DNA of 64,000 nucleotides, taken from contig NZ_WUMN01000001.1 in NCBI RefSeq assembly GCF_009826935.1, positions 744,001 through 808,000 of the forward strand, read 5' to 3'. The notes below the pieces were generated by a model. That model was not told the DNA's origin. It saw only the letters and a list, made by a program, of their open reading frames with translations, and ran no database searches. Positions 37,903 through 45,758 of the stretch are shown piece by piece; position 1 is the stretch's first letter; each line of letters begins with the position of its first letter. The DNA comes from Flavobacterium sp. Sd200. Lineage in GTDB: Bacteria > Bacteroidota > Bacteroidia > Flavobacteriales > Flavobacteriaceae. Position numbers and translations under genes: made by a program.

Positions 37903-38035
37903 CTATCTTTTTGGTGTTGAAGCTTGATGAGCGTCGTAGTATGACATGATATATGTTTCCAATTCATTAAAGTTATTAAATTGTCTTGTAAAACCTTCTT
38001 TGTTCATAATTCCACCATATTCATCGCTAACTTAG
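37903..38035 (-). pseudogene. Coding remnant of unknown family
   Basis: A minus-strand frame reads VSDEYGGIMNKEGF, continues RQFNNFNELETYIMSYYDAH and stops at 37903. It has the composition of a real protein C-terminus but no upstream frame supports it. No family recognised. Confidence 0.25.
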
Positions 38036-38197
38036 CTGCCTTTTTTGCCGTTTTCGTGGTGGGAAATAATCTTATTGAATTAGAAGTGTTTAAGCAACTT
38101 AATTTGTGCTTATAATAGGAAATTTTAAGTTATTTTTGAATTATAAAATGGCCACAGTAGTTTGGCAATCTTTTAGAAAACCAGTTGTCGAAAGAAA

Positions 38198-39010
38198 ATG
38201 AATGAAATATTTCAAACATTTAAGCCAAAGGACTCAATTATAAAAAAGTATGTTGATTATTATTATTTGGACATAAAACCAAATAATATAAATAACGAAT
38301 TTCAATGCTTTCCACATTTTAATAATACCATTTCACTATACAAATCTCATCTTAGATTAAAAGACGGAGAAATAAAATTTGAAGAAACTGCAAAGCCATT
38401 TCAGATTTTCACACCAATTCGGAAAAAAGTTCTAAATGTCAAGCAATTGGGAAATGTTTACAGAATTGTTATTGTATTTCATCCTTTGGGAATTCAACAA
38501 TTTTATGAAAATTTAGATTTTTCAGATTACATAATCGTTTATGATTTCTTTACTCAAAATGAATTAGAGGAAATTTTTTCAACTATAGAGCCAAATATTC
38601 TCACAAATTTATTGTACAGTTTCTTGAAAAAAAGATTTAAAAAATTTGAAAATATTATTCTTGAAAAATGCATAAAATATATTTTTGATCCCAATGAAAA
38701 CTTTTCAGTTTCAGAAATTTCAAGCGAAATCGGAATCAGCCGACAACATCTAAATCGTGTTTTTCGAACCCATTTAGGAGTTTCTGTCAAAAAATTTCAC
38801 GAGATTATACTATTCAGAAAAATGATGAATAAAAAACTGTTTGAAAACTCTAGAGAAAATTTTACGGAGCTAGCGTACGAATTCAATTTCAACGATCAAT
38901 CCCATTTCAATAAAAGTTACAAAAATCTAACCGAAAATTCACCTAAAAATTTCTTTAATAAAGGCACTGTTTTAGGCGAAGAAGATACTTTTTGGCATTT
39001 ACAGTCTTAA
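38198..39010 (+). CDS. AraC-family regulator (270 aa), A+T-rich block
   Basis: The N-terminal half resembles the DUF6597-type sensor that opens with FKPKDSIIKKYVDYYYL and contains YRIVIVFHPLGIQQFY. The C-terminal AraC helix-turn-helix is clear (FSVSEISSEIGISRQHLNRVFRTHLGVSVKKFHEI, then TELAYEFNFNDQSHFNKSYKNLTENSPKNFF). Codon use is more A/T-ending than in the efflux genes upstream, hinting at a different source. It lies 71 bp upstream of an exported esterase gene and is its probable regulator. Confidence 0.85.
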   Translation: MNEIFQTFKPKDSIIKKYVDYYYLDIKPNNINNEFQCFPHFNNTISLYKSHLRLKDGEIKFEETAKPFQIFTPIRKKVLNVKQLGNVYRIVIVFHPLGIQQFYENLDFSDYIIVYDFFTQNELEEIFSTIEPNILTNLLYSFLKKRFKKFENIILEKCIKYIFDPNENFSVSEISSEIGISRQHLNRVFRTHLGVSVKKFHEIILFRKMMNKKLFENSRENFTELAYEFNFNDQSHFNKSYKNLTENSPKNFFNKGTVLGEEDTFWHLQS

Positions 39011-39081
39011 CTTGTAATGTTCCATTTTTACAAGTTTTTGTAATTTGTTGTTTTTAGATTTGCCTCATAAAATAAAAATTT

Positions 39082-40764
39082 ATGAGATATTGTTTTGTAT
39101 TTGTGTTCACTTTCTTTGGTCTTATTGCAAAAGCTCAAGAAAACTATTCAACTTTAACTAGAGAAGCTTTGGAAACAATGTGGAAATCCAAAGATGAAAC
39201 GGGTTACAAAATCGCTTTAGATATGTACGAAGAAGTATTTAAAATTTATCCTGACAGCATTGATGGAACAGGATTATACAAGGCTTCTGTTCTTGCTTCG
39301 GAATTAAAAGACTACGATAAAGCTTTTAAATATCTTACACCGCTTGCGGCAATGAAAACCGATGAAGATGGTTATCCGGGTTGGAGTTACATTGTGGGAA
39401 ATTCTTCGGAAAGCGAATACAAAAATTTACTTTCCGATCCAAGATGGAGTCTATTAAAACAAAAAGCGATTAAAGATAAATCAATATTTTACTCAGAGTT
39501 ACAAGAAAAAGAAAATGAATTTTTCAGCACTAATCAAATTGATTTAAAAAGAATTGAAAATTCGAGAATTTTGTATAAAGAAATAAAGAATTTCAATCCT
39601 TACAAAACAAAAAAAGAGCGTGATTATTCTATAGCTTTCAAAGTAAACGACAGTACAAAGACTTCCTTTTTCATTCACTTGCCCAAAAATTACAATCCTG
39701 TAAAAAAATATTCTCTACTCTTTTTTCTTCACGGAGCAGTAAAAAATAATGCTTTGGTTGATTATCAACTTGCCGATTGGAATTTAGGCGGTTGGAATAG
39801 ATACTACACAAAATATGCTGAACTAAATGATGTGATTTTGGTTTTCCCAAGAGGAAGCGAGAAATACAACTGGTTGACACCCGATGACGGTTTTTTTATG
39901 GTTCCAGAAATGCTTAAATTAATCAAAAAAGCAATCAATATAGATGATAATAGAGTATTTGTTTCAGGACATTCCAATGGTGCAACAGGTTCGTTCTCAT
40001 ATCTAATGAAACAACCTGAACAATTTGCAGGATTTTATGGTTTTAATACATATCCTAAAGTTTTTACAGGTGGTACTTTTGTTGAAAATATTAAAAATTG
40101 TTCTTTCATCAACTTTTCAACGGACGAAGATTATTATTATCCGCCAAATGCAAATGATGATTTTACGAAGTTGATGAACGGAATGAATGCAGACTACAAA
40201 GAATACCGCTATTATGGATTTCCGCATTGGTTTCCTGAATTTGATGAGTCTGAACCTGCATACAAAATCCTTTTTCAAGATTTGATGAGCCGAAAAAGGA
40301 ATCCTTTTCCAAAAGAAATATCTTGGGAATTTGACGATGAAAAATACAGCACCATTAACTGGCTTTCAAATATAAAATTGGATACTTTAAGTCCAAATGC
40401 AAATTGGCACAAAGAATCGAACTTTAAAATCATAAAATGGTTAGAATTTAAAAATAAGGAAAGTGATGATTTAATAGAGGTAGATGTAAATAAAAATGCT
40501 TTCGATTTCCCTAGAAAATCGGGAAAGATAAAAGCACAATACAGCAATAATATTTTCAGAATAGAGACCTCCAAAATTGGAACATTTTCAATTAATATTT
40601 CGCCCGAAATGATCAACCCAAAAAAGAAAGTAAAAGTTTACATAAATGGAAAATTGTATGTCAACAAAAAAGTGAAATATAATCGTGAATTTATGTTTCA
40701 ATCCTTTGAAAATAGTAGAGATCGAGAACAAGTTTGGATAAACGAAATTGAACTAAAAATATAA
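39082..40764 (+). CDS. Exported alpha/beta hydrolase (esterase/depolymerase-like) with N-terminal TPR-like region (560 aa)
   Basis: A signal peptide (MRYCFVFVFTFFGLIAKAQ) is followed by a helical TPR-like region (about 25-120). The alpha/beta hydrolase core has the oxyanion-region motif SLLFFLHGA and the nucleophile elbow GHSNG with Ser298. An acidic residue lies in FSTDEDYYYPP and a His in GFPHWFPEF; these would complete the triad. The last 150 residues form a beta-rich domain of unknown role. Like the preceding AraC gene it is strongly A+T-rich. Substrate unknown; PHB-depolymerase/feruloyl-esterase-like enzymes are the nearest types. Confidence 0.8.
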   Translation: MRYCFVFVFTFFGLIAKAQENYSTLTREALETMWKSKDETGYKIALDMYEEVFKIYPDSIDGTGLYKASVLASELKDYDKAFKYLTPLAAMKTDEDGYPGWSYIVGNSSESEYKNLLSDPRWSLLKQKAIKDKSIFYSELQEKENEFFSTNQIDLKRIENSRILYKEIKNFNPYKTKKERDYSIAFKVNDSTKTSFFIHLPKNYNPVKKYSLLFFLHGAVKNNALVDYQLADWNLGGWNRYYTKYAELNDVILVFPRGSEKYNWLTPDDGFFMVPEMLKLIKKAINIDDNRVFVSGHSNGATGSFSYLMKQPEQFAGFYGFNTYPKVFTGGTFVENIKNCSFINFSTDEDYYYPPNANDDFTKLMNGMNADYKEYRYYGFPHWFPEFDESEPAYKILFQDLMSRKRNPFPKEISWEFDDEKYSTINWLSNIKLDTLSPNANWHKESNFKIIKWLEFKNKESDDLIEVDVNKNAFDFPRKSGKIKAQYSNNIFRIETSKIGTFSINISPEMINPKKKVKVYINGKLYVNKKVKYNREFMFQSFENSRDREQVWINEIELKI

Positions 40765-40830
40765 AAACTAACCCTGAAAGAAGTTGTTGTTGGTAAACAT
40801 TTCTATCTTTCCTGTTGAGGCTATAAACAA

Positions 40831-40858
40831 AAATTCCCTCTGGTTAAAGAGGGAATTT
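40831..40858. terminator. Intrinsic terminator after the esterase gene
   Basis: A perfect stem AAATTCCCTCT / AGAGGGAATTT with a 6-nt loop lies between the esterase gene and the convergent XRE pseudogene. Confidence 0.75.
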
Positions 40859-40930
40859 TAAACCCATTATTTAAGATAAAATCATTCTGGGGTGAATGTA
40901 AAAATATTCTTCTACAATTAAGTGTTTTTC

Positions 40931-41285
40931 TTATTTATTTAAAAGCTTTTCCAAATAAGCTACCTTATCTTTTTCTGCCTGCAACAATTTTTCATATAGT
41001 TTTTCCTTTTCCTCAAAAAGTGAGATAATTTTATCTAAAGGGTTAATTGTACACAGATAGTTATTATTGTTAGAACTGCTATCTTGAAAAGTATTATTTA
41101 TAATATTAAACACAGCTTCTTCCGAGAAATGCCTAATTGCCTCGACAGTTACTCCAAGTACATTTGCCACTTTGATAAGTTTTTCATCTTCAATCATCTC
41201 ACTATTTTCAATATTAGAAACAGATTGTTGGCTTATACCTAAAGCAATGCTTCCTGTTTCATATCGCGTATGGTATTATAATGTA
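40931..41285 (-). pseudogene. Frameshifted XRE-family regulator
   Basis: The intact frame from 41197 encodes the C-terminal part (EKLLQAEKDKVAYLEKLL coiled tail). Upstream in the same frame, with no start codon, lies ALGISQQSVSNIENSE, a textbook XRE recognition helix. One base out of frame precedes it IRDMKQEA, the start of the same domain. A one-base deletion in the codon after QE would account for the break. The 5' end is replaced near 41285 by the next unit on the plus strand. Confidence 0.65.
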
Positions 41286-41327
41286 CAGTTTCTTTGCAGG
41301 TTAGCTTCGGCAAAATGCAAGGGATTT

Positions 41328-41615
41328 ATGAAAGTGCTGCAACCGCTATGTAATTTTTTCAAAGCCGTCCAGAGTGATGGCCGCATCAGTGTAAACCATA
41401 TAGGGGGTTACGCTGCGCTGCTTGATTACAGGGCGAGGCACAGCATGCAAAATCCGGTACGCACTTTCAGCCATGAAATTATGGCATTGGCAAAAATTAC
41501 TTCAAACTTCACCTACTATAAATGCATCCGTGAACTCTCAGAGTACGGGTACATCAATTACACACCGTCATATAAGAAAACGAAGGCAAGCAGGATTTAC
41601 TTTTTAGAAGGGTAA
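41328..41615 (+). CDS. Small mobile-element-type protein, paralogue 1 (95 aa)
   Basis: The start at ATG 41328 (MKVLQPLCNFFKAVQSDGRISVNH) is chosen because upstream codons overlap the XRE remnant. The C-terminal half, SHEIMALAKITSNFTYYKCI followed by RELSEYGYINYTPSYKK, is clearly related to the gene at 41930 (SKIMALSHIKTLPTYHKYFKEL, YIRYTPCYHPG). It looks like a winged-helix type fold. Such proteins sit with helix-turn-helix excisionase-like proteins in Bacteroidetes mobile elements. Function unknown. Confidence 0.6.
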   Translation: MKVLQPLCNFFKAVQSDGRISVNHIGGYAALLDYRARHSMQNPVRTFSHEIMALAKITSNFTYYKCIRELSEYGYINYTPSYKKTKASRIYFLEG

Positions 41616-41643
41616 ACCGCTGCTAAATCATGTATAATTACAA

Positions 41644-41943
41644 ATGAAGGAGGATATGGACAAGCAAGTAACAAAAGATGATTTGAGGCAGTTTGGGCTA
41701 CTGATTATCGGTGAGGTCAGGAAATTAATGCAATCGAATGCGGGGGAAAAACACGATTTACATCCTGAATGGCTTAAAAGCCGTGTGGTGCGTAAGCTAT
41801 TGGATATGTCGGCAGGTTCCTTACAGAACCTGAGGATAACCGGCAAGGTGCGGTTTAAAAAGGTATTGGGTTCTTATTATTACAGCAAGGCTGATATCAT
41901 GGGGTTGTTTAACGATAAAGAACCGGGTTATGGAACTACATGA
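41644..41943 (+). CDS. Helix-turn-helix (excisionase-like) protein of mobile-element type (99 aa)
   Basis: The C-terminal half contains a MerR/excisionase-like helix-turn-helix: LKSRVVRKLLDMSAGSLQNL, then VLGSYYYSKADIMGLF. The ATG at 41656 (MDKQVTKDD) is an alternative start. It overlaps the following gene by 14 bp. This type commonly accompanies Bacteroidetes conjugative and mobilisable elements, where it controls excision or transfer genes (family knowledge). Confidence 0.75.
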   Translation: MKEDMDKQVTKDDLRQFGLLIIGEVRKLMQSNAGEKHDLHPEWLKSRVVRKLLDMSAGSLQNLRITGKVRFKKVLGSYYYSKADIMGLFNDKEPGYGTT

Positions 41944-42220
41944 ATTTCAGCATTACATCAGGTTCTTTGAGAGGGATGCCGGACTTAATGTCTGGCATTT
42001 TGCTTTGCTCAGTGCGATACTGCATTTGGGGTACAGGCAGAAGCAATCAAAGTTCATCAAGGTCAGCCGTAGTAAGATTATGGCGCTTTCACATATAAAG
42101 ACTTTACCAACGTACCATAAATACTTTAAGGAGCTTCAGGTTATGGGGTATATACGGTATACGCCTTGCTATCATCCGGGATACAGAAGTGAGGTGGAGT
42201 TATTGTTCAAAAATAGATGA
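41930..42220 (+). CDS. Small mobile-element-type protein, paralogue 2 (96 aa)
   Basis: Starts MELHEFQHYIRFFERDAGLN within the 3' end of the helix-turn-helix gene (14-bp overlap), so the two are translationally coupled. The segment SRSKIMALSHIKTLPTYHKYFKEL mirrors paralogue 1 encoded at 41328. Likely a small winged-helix DNA-binding protein of a mobile element; function unknown. It is followed by a strong terminator. Confidence 0.65.
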   Translation: MELHEFQHYIRFFERDAGLNVWHFALLSAILHLGYRQKQSKFIKVSRSKIMALSHIKTLPTYHKYFKELQVMGYIRYTPCYHPGYRSEVELLFKNR

Positions 42221-42230
42221 CACTTAATAA

Positions 42231-42260
42231 AAAAACTCGCACCAGTGGTGCGAGTCTTTT
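42231..42260. terminator. Terminator sharing its core with 45261-45291
   Basis: ACTCGCACC-AGT-GGTGCGAGT is a perfect 9-bp stem flanked by A-runs and CTTTTC. The same stem occurs at 45261-45291 with loop ACT, so the two elements are near-exact reverse complements and bracket a 3-kb block. Confidence 0.75.
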
Positions 42261-42369
42261 CAATTAAGTTTGAGTTTCAAAAACCTCATGATTGCTATGA
42301 GAAGTACACACTGCTGTTACATGGTTGGTCGTATTTTTAACCATTTAGAATTTACTTTTTTGCTTATCT

Positions 42370-43338
42370 TTAATTATTACCTCTCACTTTATTAAGTAAA
42401 TCATGAGGATAACCCAAAGAAACGGCACTTATCATATCAAGTCTGGATATATGGTCAGGCGATAACTTCAGTAAAGTAGCGTTAAGTACCTCTTTGAAGT
42501 GATGAATGCTTCGGGCACCAATCATAGGAAAAGCTCTTTTTGATATGACCCATGCTAAAGCAATTTCAGTTGGAGTACTATCCAATTCTTTCGCTATTAC
42601 TAGTAGCTCATCAATAATGTTCTTAGTAGTGCTATCTTCTTTATAATCTACTTCGGATATACGATTTAGCCTTCCTGTTTCTCCACTACGATACTTTGCA
42701 GTTAAAACTCCTCCACCAAGAGGTGAATACATCATAGTACCCAAACCAAATTCATGGGCCATTGGCAAGATTTCCCTCTCAGTAGTCCTCTGAATAAGGC
42801 TATATTCAGCCTGAATGGCATGAAGTTTAATTTTACTACTAATGGCAGCTGCTTTCCAAGATGGGAAATTTGTCAACCCCGTATATAGAATTTTCCCTGA
42901 TTTAACTAAGTCTTCAAGACCTCTTGCGATCTCATCCAATGGAGTTACTCCATCATCAAAATGAGGCATGTAAATATCAATATAATCCGTGTTCAATCTT
43001 TTAAGACTTGCTTCAATAGCTTGTCGCATGGCTTTACGATGATTACCGTAATTGCTTATTGCAGGTACTGCGTTGCTACTTTGTGTATACTTCGTACAAA
43101 TAATATAATCATTGCGCCTGTTCCCAATAAACTTCCCAATTATTTCTTCCGATTGACCAAGTTGATAACGATCAGAAGTATCTAAAAAATTACCTCCAGT
43201 ATCTGTGTAAGCGGAAAGTATCGCTATAGCGTCTTCTTCATTTGTTCCATATCCGCTTCTCATTCCAAAATTTGCAGTTCCAAGTATCAACTCGCTTGCA
43301 TAAATGCCCGTATTTGATCCAAATAATTTATTTTCCAT
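42370..43338 (-). CDS. Aldo/keto reductase (322 aa)
   Basis: The start MENKLFGSNTGIYASELILGTANFG at ATG 43338 is preferred; the longer frame crosses the operator. The catalytic set is visible: Asp in FLDTSDRYQLGQSE, Tyr in the same motif, Lys in YIICTKYT and His in IDIYMPHFD. The C-terminal coenzyme loop reads WVISKRAFPMIGARS. It is an NADPH-dependent carbonyl reductase by family. It is divergent from an HxlR regulator with a perfect palindrome between them, so HxlR probably controls it in response to a reactive electrophile or quinone. Confidence 0.9.
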   Translation of the reverse strand: MENKLFGSNTGIYASELILGTANFGMRSGYGTNEEDAIAILSAYTDTGGNFLDTSDRYQLGQSEEIIGKFIGNRRNDYIICTKYTQSSNAVPAISNYGNHRKAMRQAIEASLKRLNTDYIDIYMPHFDDGVTPLDEIARGLEDLVKSGKILYTGLTNFPSWKAAAISSKIKLHAIQAEYSLIQRTTEREILPMAHEFGLGTMMYSPLGGGVLTAKYRSGETGRLNRISEVDYKEDSTTKNIIDELLVIAKELDSTPTEIALAWVISKRAFPMIGARSIHHFKEVLNATLLKLSPDHISRLDMISAVSLGYPHDLLNKVRGNN

Positions 43339-43390
43339 ACCTTTAGTTTTATAAAAAACAAAATTATTGAGCTGCGTTCGTGCACACAAG

Positions 43391-43410
43391 TACGGATAAA
43401 TTTATCCGTA
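43391..43410. promoter_or_regulatory. 20-bp perfect palindrome, probable HxlR operator
   Basis: TACGGATAAATTTATCCGTA is exactly self-complementary and lies between the divergent aldo/keto reductase and HxlR genes, 52 bp from the former start and 37 bp from the latter. HxlR proteins bind such sites as dimers in promoters they repress (family knowledge). Confidence 0.7.
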
Positions 43411-43447
43411 TAAAAAAGATTTAATAGACCCACATAAGTAATTCAAA

Positions 43448-43798
43448 ATGTATAAAAAGAAAATTCCCGTTTCACTTGATTGTGGTCTTAACCTGTTCAT
43501 CGAAGTTATTACCGGAAAATGGAAATTAGCTTTAATATGGAGTATACACTCCGGCATTAAAAGGCCTGGTGAACTTCAACGAAAGATAAATAAAGCTTCT
43601 AGGCGTGTTCTTGATGTACAACTGCGAGAATTAATATTTCATGGAATCATTTCCAAACATGTTTATGATGAGCGCCCTTTTAAAGTTGAGTACAGTTTAA
43701 CGCCATTGGGTCAAACATTAATTCCTGTTATCAAATCAACTGCAAAATGGGGAGAAGAACATCGTGAGGAACTCGAGAAACTCATTTTACGACAATAA
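43448..43798 (+). CDS. HxlR-family winged-helix regulator (116 aa)
   Basis: Starts MYKKKIPVSLDCGLNLFIEVITGKWKL. The HxlR core reads KWKLALIWSIHSGIKRPGELQRK, then SRRVLDVQLRELIFHGII, then EYSLTPLGQTLIPVI. One Cys (about residue 12) is at the usual sensing position of the family. It faces the aldo/keto reductase gene across a perfect palindrome and probably autoregulates. Confidence 0.9.
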   Translation: MYKKKIPVSLDCGLNLFIEVITGKWKLALIWSIHSGIKRPGELQRKINKASRRVLDVQLRELIFHGIISKHVYDERPFKVEYSLTPLGQTLIPVIKSTAKWGEEHREELEKLILRQ

Positions 43799-43880
43799 GA
43801 AATTTGTGAGGTGCTAATTAGTAAAACAGTATGGATATATCCAGGAATATTGATAATCAAAAATATAAGCTGGTTACTTT

Positions 43881-44462
43881 TCACAATCCATTTTCCTTTC
43901 GCATCATACTTAAGAATGCGGGAGTGATGCCCAGATAACTGGCAATGTGTTTTTGTGCTATGCGTTTTTCAAGTCCTGGGTAGCGTTTACGGAAGTCCAG
44001 ATAACGTTCTTCGGCTGATTTGTAAAGATGGGAGGTTATGCGCCGCTCGTAAAGTTCAAAACCATTTTGAGTAAGAATGCGGAAAAAACGTTCAAACTTT
44101 GGGTTAGCCTGGAACAAATTTTCCAACTGTGATAATGAAGTATAATAGACCTCGCTGTCTTCCATCGCCTGAATGGCATTTGCAGAGGGCTTCTCTTTAT
44201 AAAAACTTACAATATCGCACACCCACCAGTTTTCAGGATAAAAGCCAATGTTGTGCTCATCGCCATTTGTATCAGCAAAGAACATACGAAGGCTACCGCG
44301 TTTTACAAAGTAAATGTAGCGGTCGATTTCTCCGGGATGCAACAGCCAGGTGCGCTTATCCACTTTTTTAAACTCAAAGAAAGAAAGCGCCCGCTCCTGT
44401 TCATCAGGGGCAAGCGCTATATGTAATGCAAAATTGTTTAAGATAAGCTGGTGCATATACAA
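43881..44462 (-). CDS. Crp/Fnr-family regulator (193 aa)
   Basis: The cyclic-nucleotide-binding fold is seen (about residues 20-125: YIYFVKRGSLRMFF, NIGFYPENWWVCDIVSF). The C-terminal region is short and ends in IAQKHIASYLGITPAFLSMMRKE, the Crp helix-turn-helix common in Bacteroidetes. The ATG at 44456 is an alternative start. It is the last gene of a three-gene minus-strand group with DUF1330-like and SnoaL-like proteins. Ligand unknown. Confidence 0.88.
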   Translation of the reverse strand: MYMHQLILNNFALHIALAPDEQERALSFFEFKKVDKRTWLLHPGEIDRYIYFVKRGSLRMFFADTNGDEHNIGFYPENWWVCDIVSFYKEKPSANAIQAMEDSEVYYTSLSQLENLFQANPKFERFFRILTQNGFELYERRITSHLYKSAEERYLDFRKRYPGLEKRIAQKHIASYLGITPAFLSMMRKENGL

Positions 44463-44471
44463 ATATAAGTA

Positions 44472-44825
44472 TTACAGTACAAACGGGCGTGTCATATATA
44501 GCTTAAGGTTGGAAAGAGCCGTCAACCTTAACTGCTCAGCTATGTCGCGATAAGCATCGCTTGTGGCAACGGTTACAAATGCTTTAGCACTCGGATACTC
44601 TACAATCAGGATAGCATCCCATTCCTCGCCCTCGTCAGCCACTACGCTTGCTAATACATTACCGATGAGATTCACTTTGGCTTCCAAACCTAATATTTCC
44701 ATGACACGATGAAATGCAGGCAGGTATTCTTCAATATAAAGGCGACGATCAGCAAACTTTAGCATGTTTAGCATTTGTACCGGTTCAGTGCCTTGCACAT
44801 TTTCCGGTATGGTTACGACTGTCAT
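44472..44825 (-). CDS. DUF1330/EthD-like small dimeric alpha-beta barrel protein (117 aa)
   Basis: The pattern VQMLNMLKFADRRLYIEEYLPAF then WDAILIVEYPSAKAFVTVATSDAYRDIAEQL is that of DUF1330-type ferredoxin-like dimers. It starts 1 bp after the SnoaL-like gene stop and lies 9 bp before the Crp-like gene, so the three are probably co-transcribed. Function unknown; related folds degrade or modify small aromatic compounds. Confidence 0.7.
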   Translation of the reverse strand: MTVVTIPENVQGTEPVQMLNMLKFADRRLYIEEYLPAFHRVMEILGLEAKVNLIGNVLASVVADEGEEWDAILIVEYPSAKAFVTVATSDAYRDIAEQLRLTALSNLKLYMTRPFVL

Positions 44826-44826
44826 A

Positions 44827-45183
44827 TTAAAAGAAGCCTACTATGCGGGTAATACGGTTTTGTTCATCAAACTCAAAATAATCCCTGCCTTCTATAGGAT
44901 AACCTTCGGGACGTATGGCAAGCCAACGGAAAGTGCCACTGTTGTGGTGGGTAACGGGTTCAGCCAATATCTTAAAAGTCCGTGGTCCCATTTGTTCGTA
45001 AGAACCGACAATAAGATCAGTAATCGCATCACGTCCGGTAATGGTGTCGGTTAGCTTATCTGTGTATGTCCCTTCAGGAGACCAGCATTGGTCAATCTTT
45101 TCCCGAACGGCTTCACGGTCAGTTTCATTCCACGCACTCGTGTAGATGAGAATGATTTCTTCTATGTTTTTTGTATTTTCCAT
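44827..45183 (-). CDS. SnoaL/NTF2-like protein (118 aa)
   Basis: The start at ATG 45183 (MENTKNIEEIILIYTSAWNETD) is preferred. The NTF2-like cone shows CWSPEGTYTDKLTDTITGRDAITDLI, then SGTFRWLAIRPEGYPIEGRDYFEFDEQNRITRIVGFF. These proteins bind small hydrophobic molecules or act as isomerases. It is the first gene of the group with DUF1330-like and Crp-like genes. Confidence 0.82.
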   Translation of the reverse strand: MENTKNIEEIILIYTSAWNETDREAVREKIDQCWSPEGTYTDKLTDTITGRDAITDLIVGSYEQMGPRTFKILAEPVTHHNSGTFRWLAIRPEGYPIEGRDYFEFDEQNRITRIVGFF

Positions 45184-45260
45184 AGCCCAAAGGTCGCCCG
45201 CTCTATCTAAAAAAAAGTTCAACTAGTTGAAGGTTTTAGAAAAATACTGCGTGTCAAAAT

Positions 45261-45291
45261 TAAAAACTCGCACCACTGGTGCGAGTTTTTA
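45261..45291. terminator. Perfect terminator hairpin, twin of 42231-42260
   Basis: TAAAAACTCGCACC-ACT-GGTGCGAGTTTTTA is a perfect 14-bp stem with a 3-nt loop. It lies downstream of the pair of unknown genes (minus strand) and upstream of the SnoaL-like gene. Confidence 0.75.
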
Positions 45292-45300
45292 ATTTATGAT

Positions 45301-45384
45301 TGAATTTGTCGCGTCAGTGATGCGACAAATTCAGCATTTTGATTACATTTTGCTCACAATTGTTGCAACACTGCGGCGACAATT
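45301..45384. repeat. Two further hairpins in tandem
   Basis: TGAATTTGTCGCGTCA-G-TGATGCGACAAATTCA (45301-45333) pairs fully apart from one G-T wobble. AATTGTTGC-N9-GCGACAATT (45358-45384) pairs with one wobble. Both share a TTGTYGC/GCGACAA core. Together with the terminator just before, three strong hairpins lie within 125 bp in a gap without genes. Confidence 0.6.
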
Positions 45385-45416
45385 ACGTATCTATGTTAAA
45401 ATGATATTCGAGAATG

Positions 45417-45758
45417 CTACTTTTCAGTTTCAACGGCTAATCCAATAACATGATGAACCAAAAAGGCTTCAATCAAAGACAAAGCATAATCCCGATCAAT
45501 TGGTAACATTTCAGGCCTTAAAACTTCATAAATGTATTTTTCTGCATCCCATAGTTCACGAACTAGTACTGGTCTCGCTGGCTCAATCCTATCTAAAACA
45601 TTCTCAAAAACAAGATTAGCTGTTTCGATAAATTCTTGCCAATCCTCTTTTTCCAGAGGCAATGATGAAATTTTTTCGGCAGATGTGCTTGATATAGAGT
45701 TACGTGGTTCCCACTCAATTTCTGTATCCTTAGTCTTTGGACAACCGATAGTCATCAT
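45417..45758 (-). CDS. Hypothetical protein (113 aa), overlapping partner gene
   Basis: Starts MMTIGCPKTKDTEIEWEPRN (the second ATG at 45755 is equally possible). It overlaps the upstream gene by 29 bp in another frame, which suggests tight co-expression. The body is helical (DWQEFIETANLVFENVLDRIEPARPVLVRELWDAEKYIYEVL, split here by position only) and ends in a hydrophobic helix. No family recognised. The overlap is a small-operon layout also seen for toxin-antitoxin or immunity pairs, but nothing in the sequence proves that. Confidence 0.55.
   Translation of the reverse strand: MMTIGCPKTKDTEIEWEPRNSISSTSAEKISSLPLEKEDWQEFIETANLVFENVLDRIEPARPVLVRELWDAEKYIYEVLRPEMLPIDRDYALSLIEAFLVHHVIGLAVETEK

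Larger units (their letters stand above)
37411..38197. other. A+T-rich gap with a tRNA-like relic and a gene remnant
   Basis: This 787-bp stretch has no convincing intact gene. It holds a tRNA 3'-end-like relic with a terminator (37490-37560), a minus-strand coding remnant (37903-38035) and otherwise low-complexity A+T-rich DNA. It marks the passage from the efflux block to a visibly more A+T-rich AraC/esterase block. Confidence 0.6.

Noticed and set aside
45301..45384. Integron attC sites
   Set aside because: The hairpins lack the R/L core motif pattern and there is no integron integrase or cassette array.
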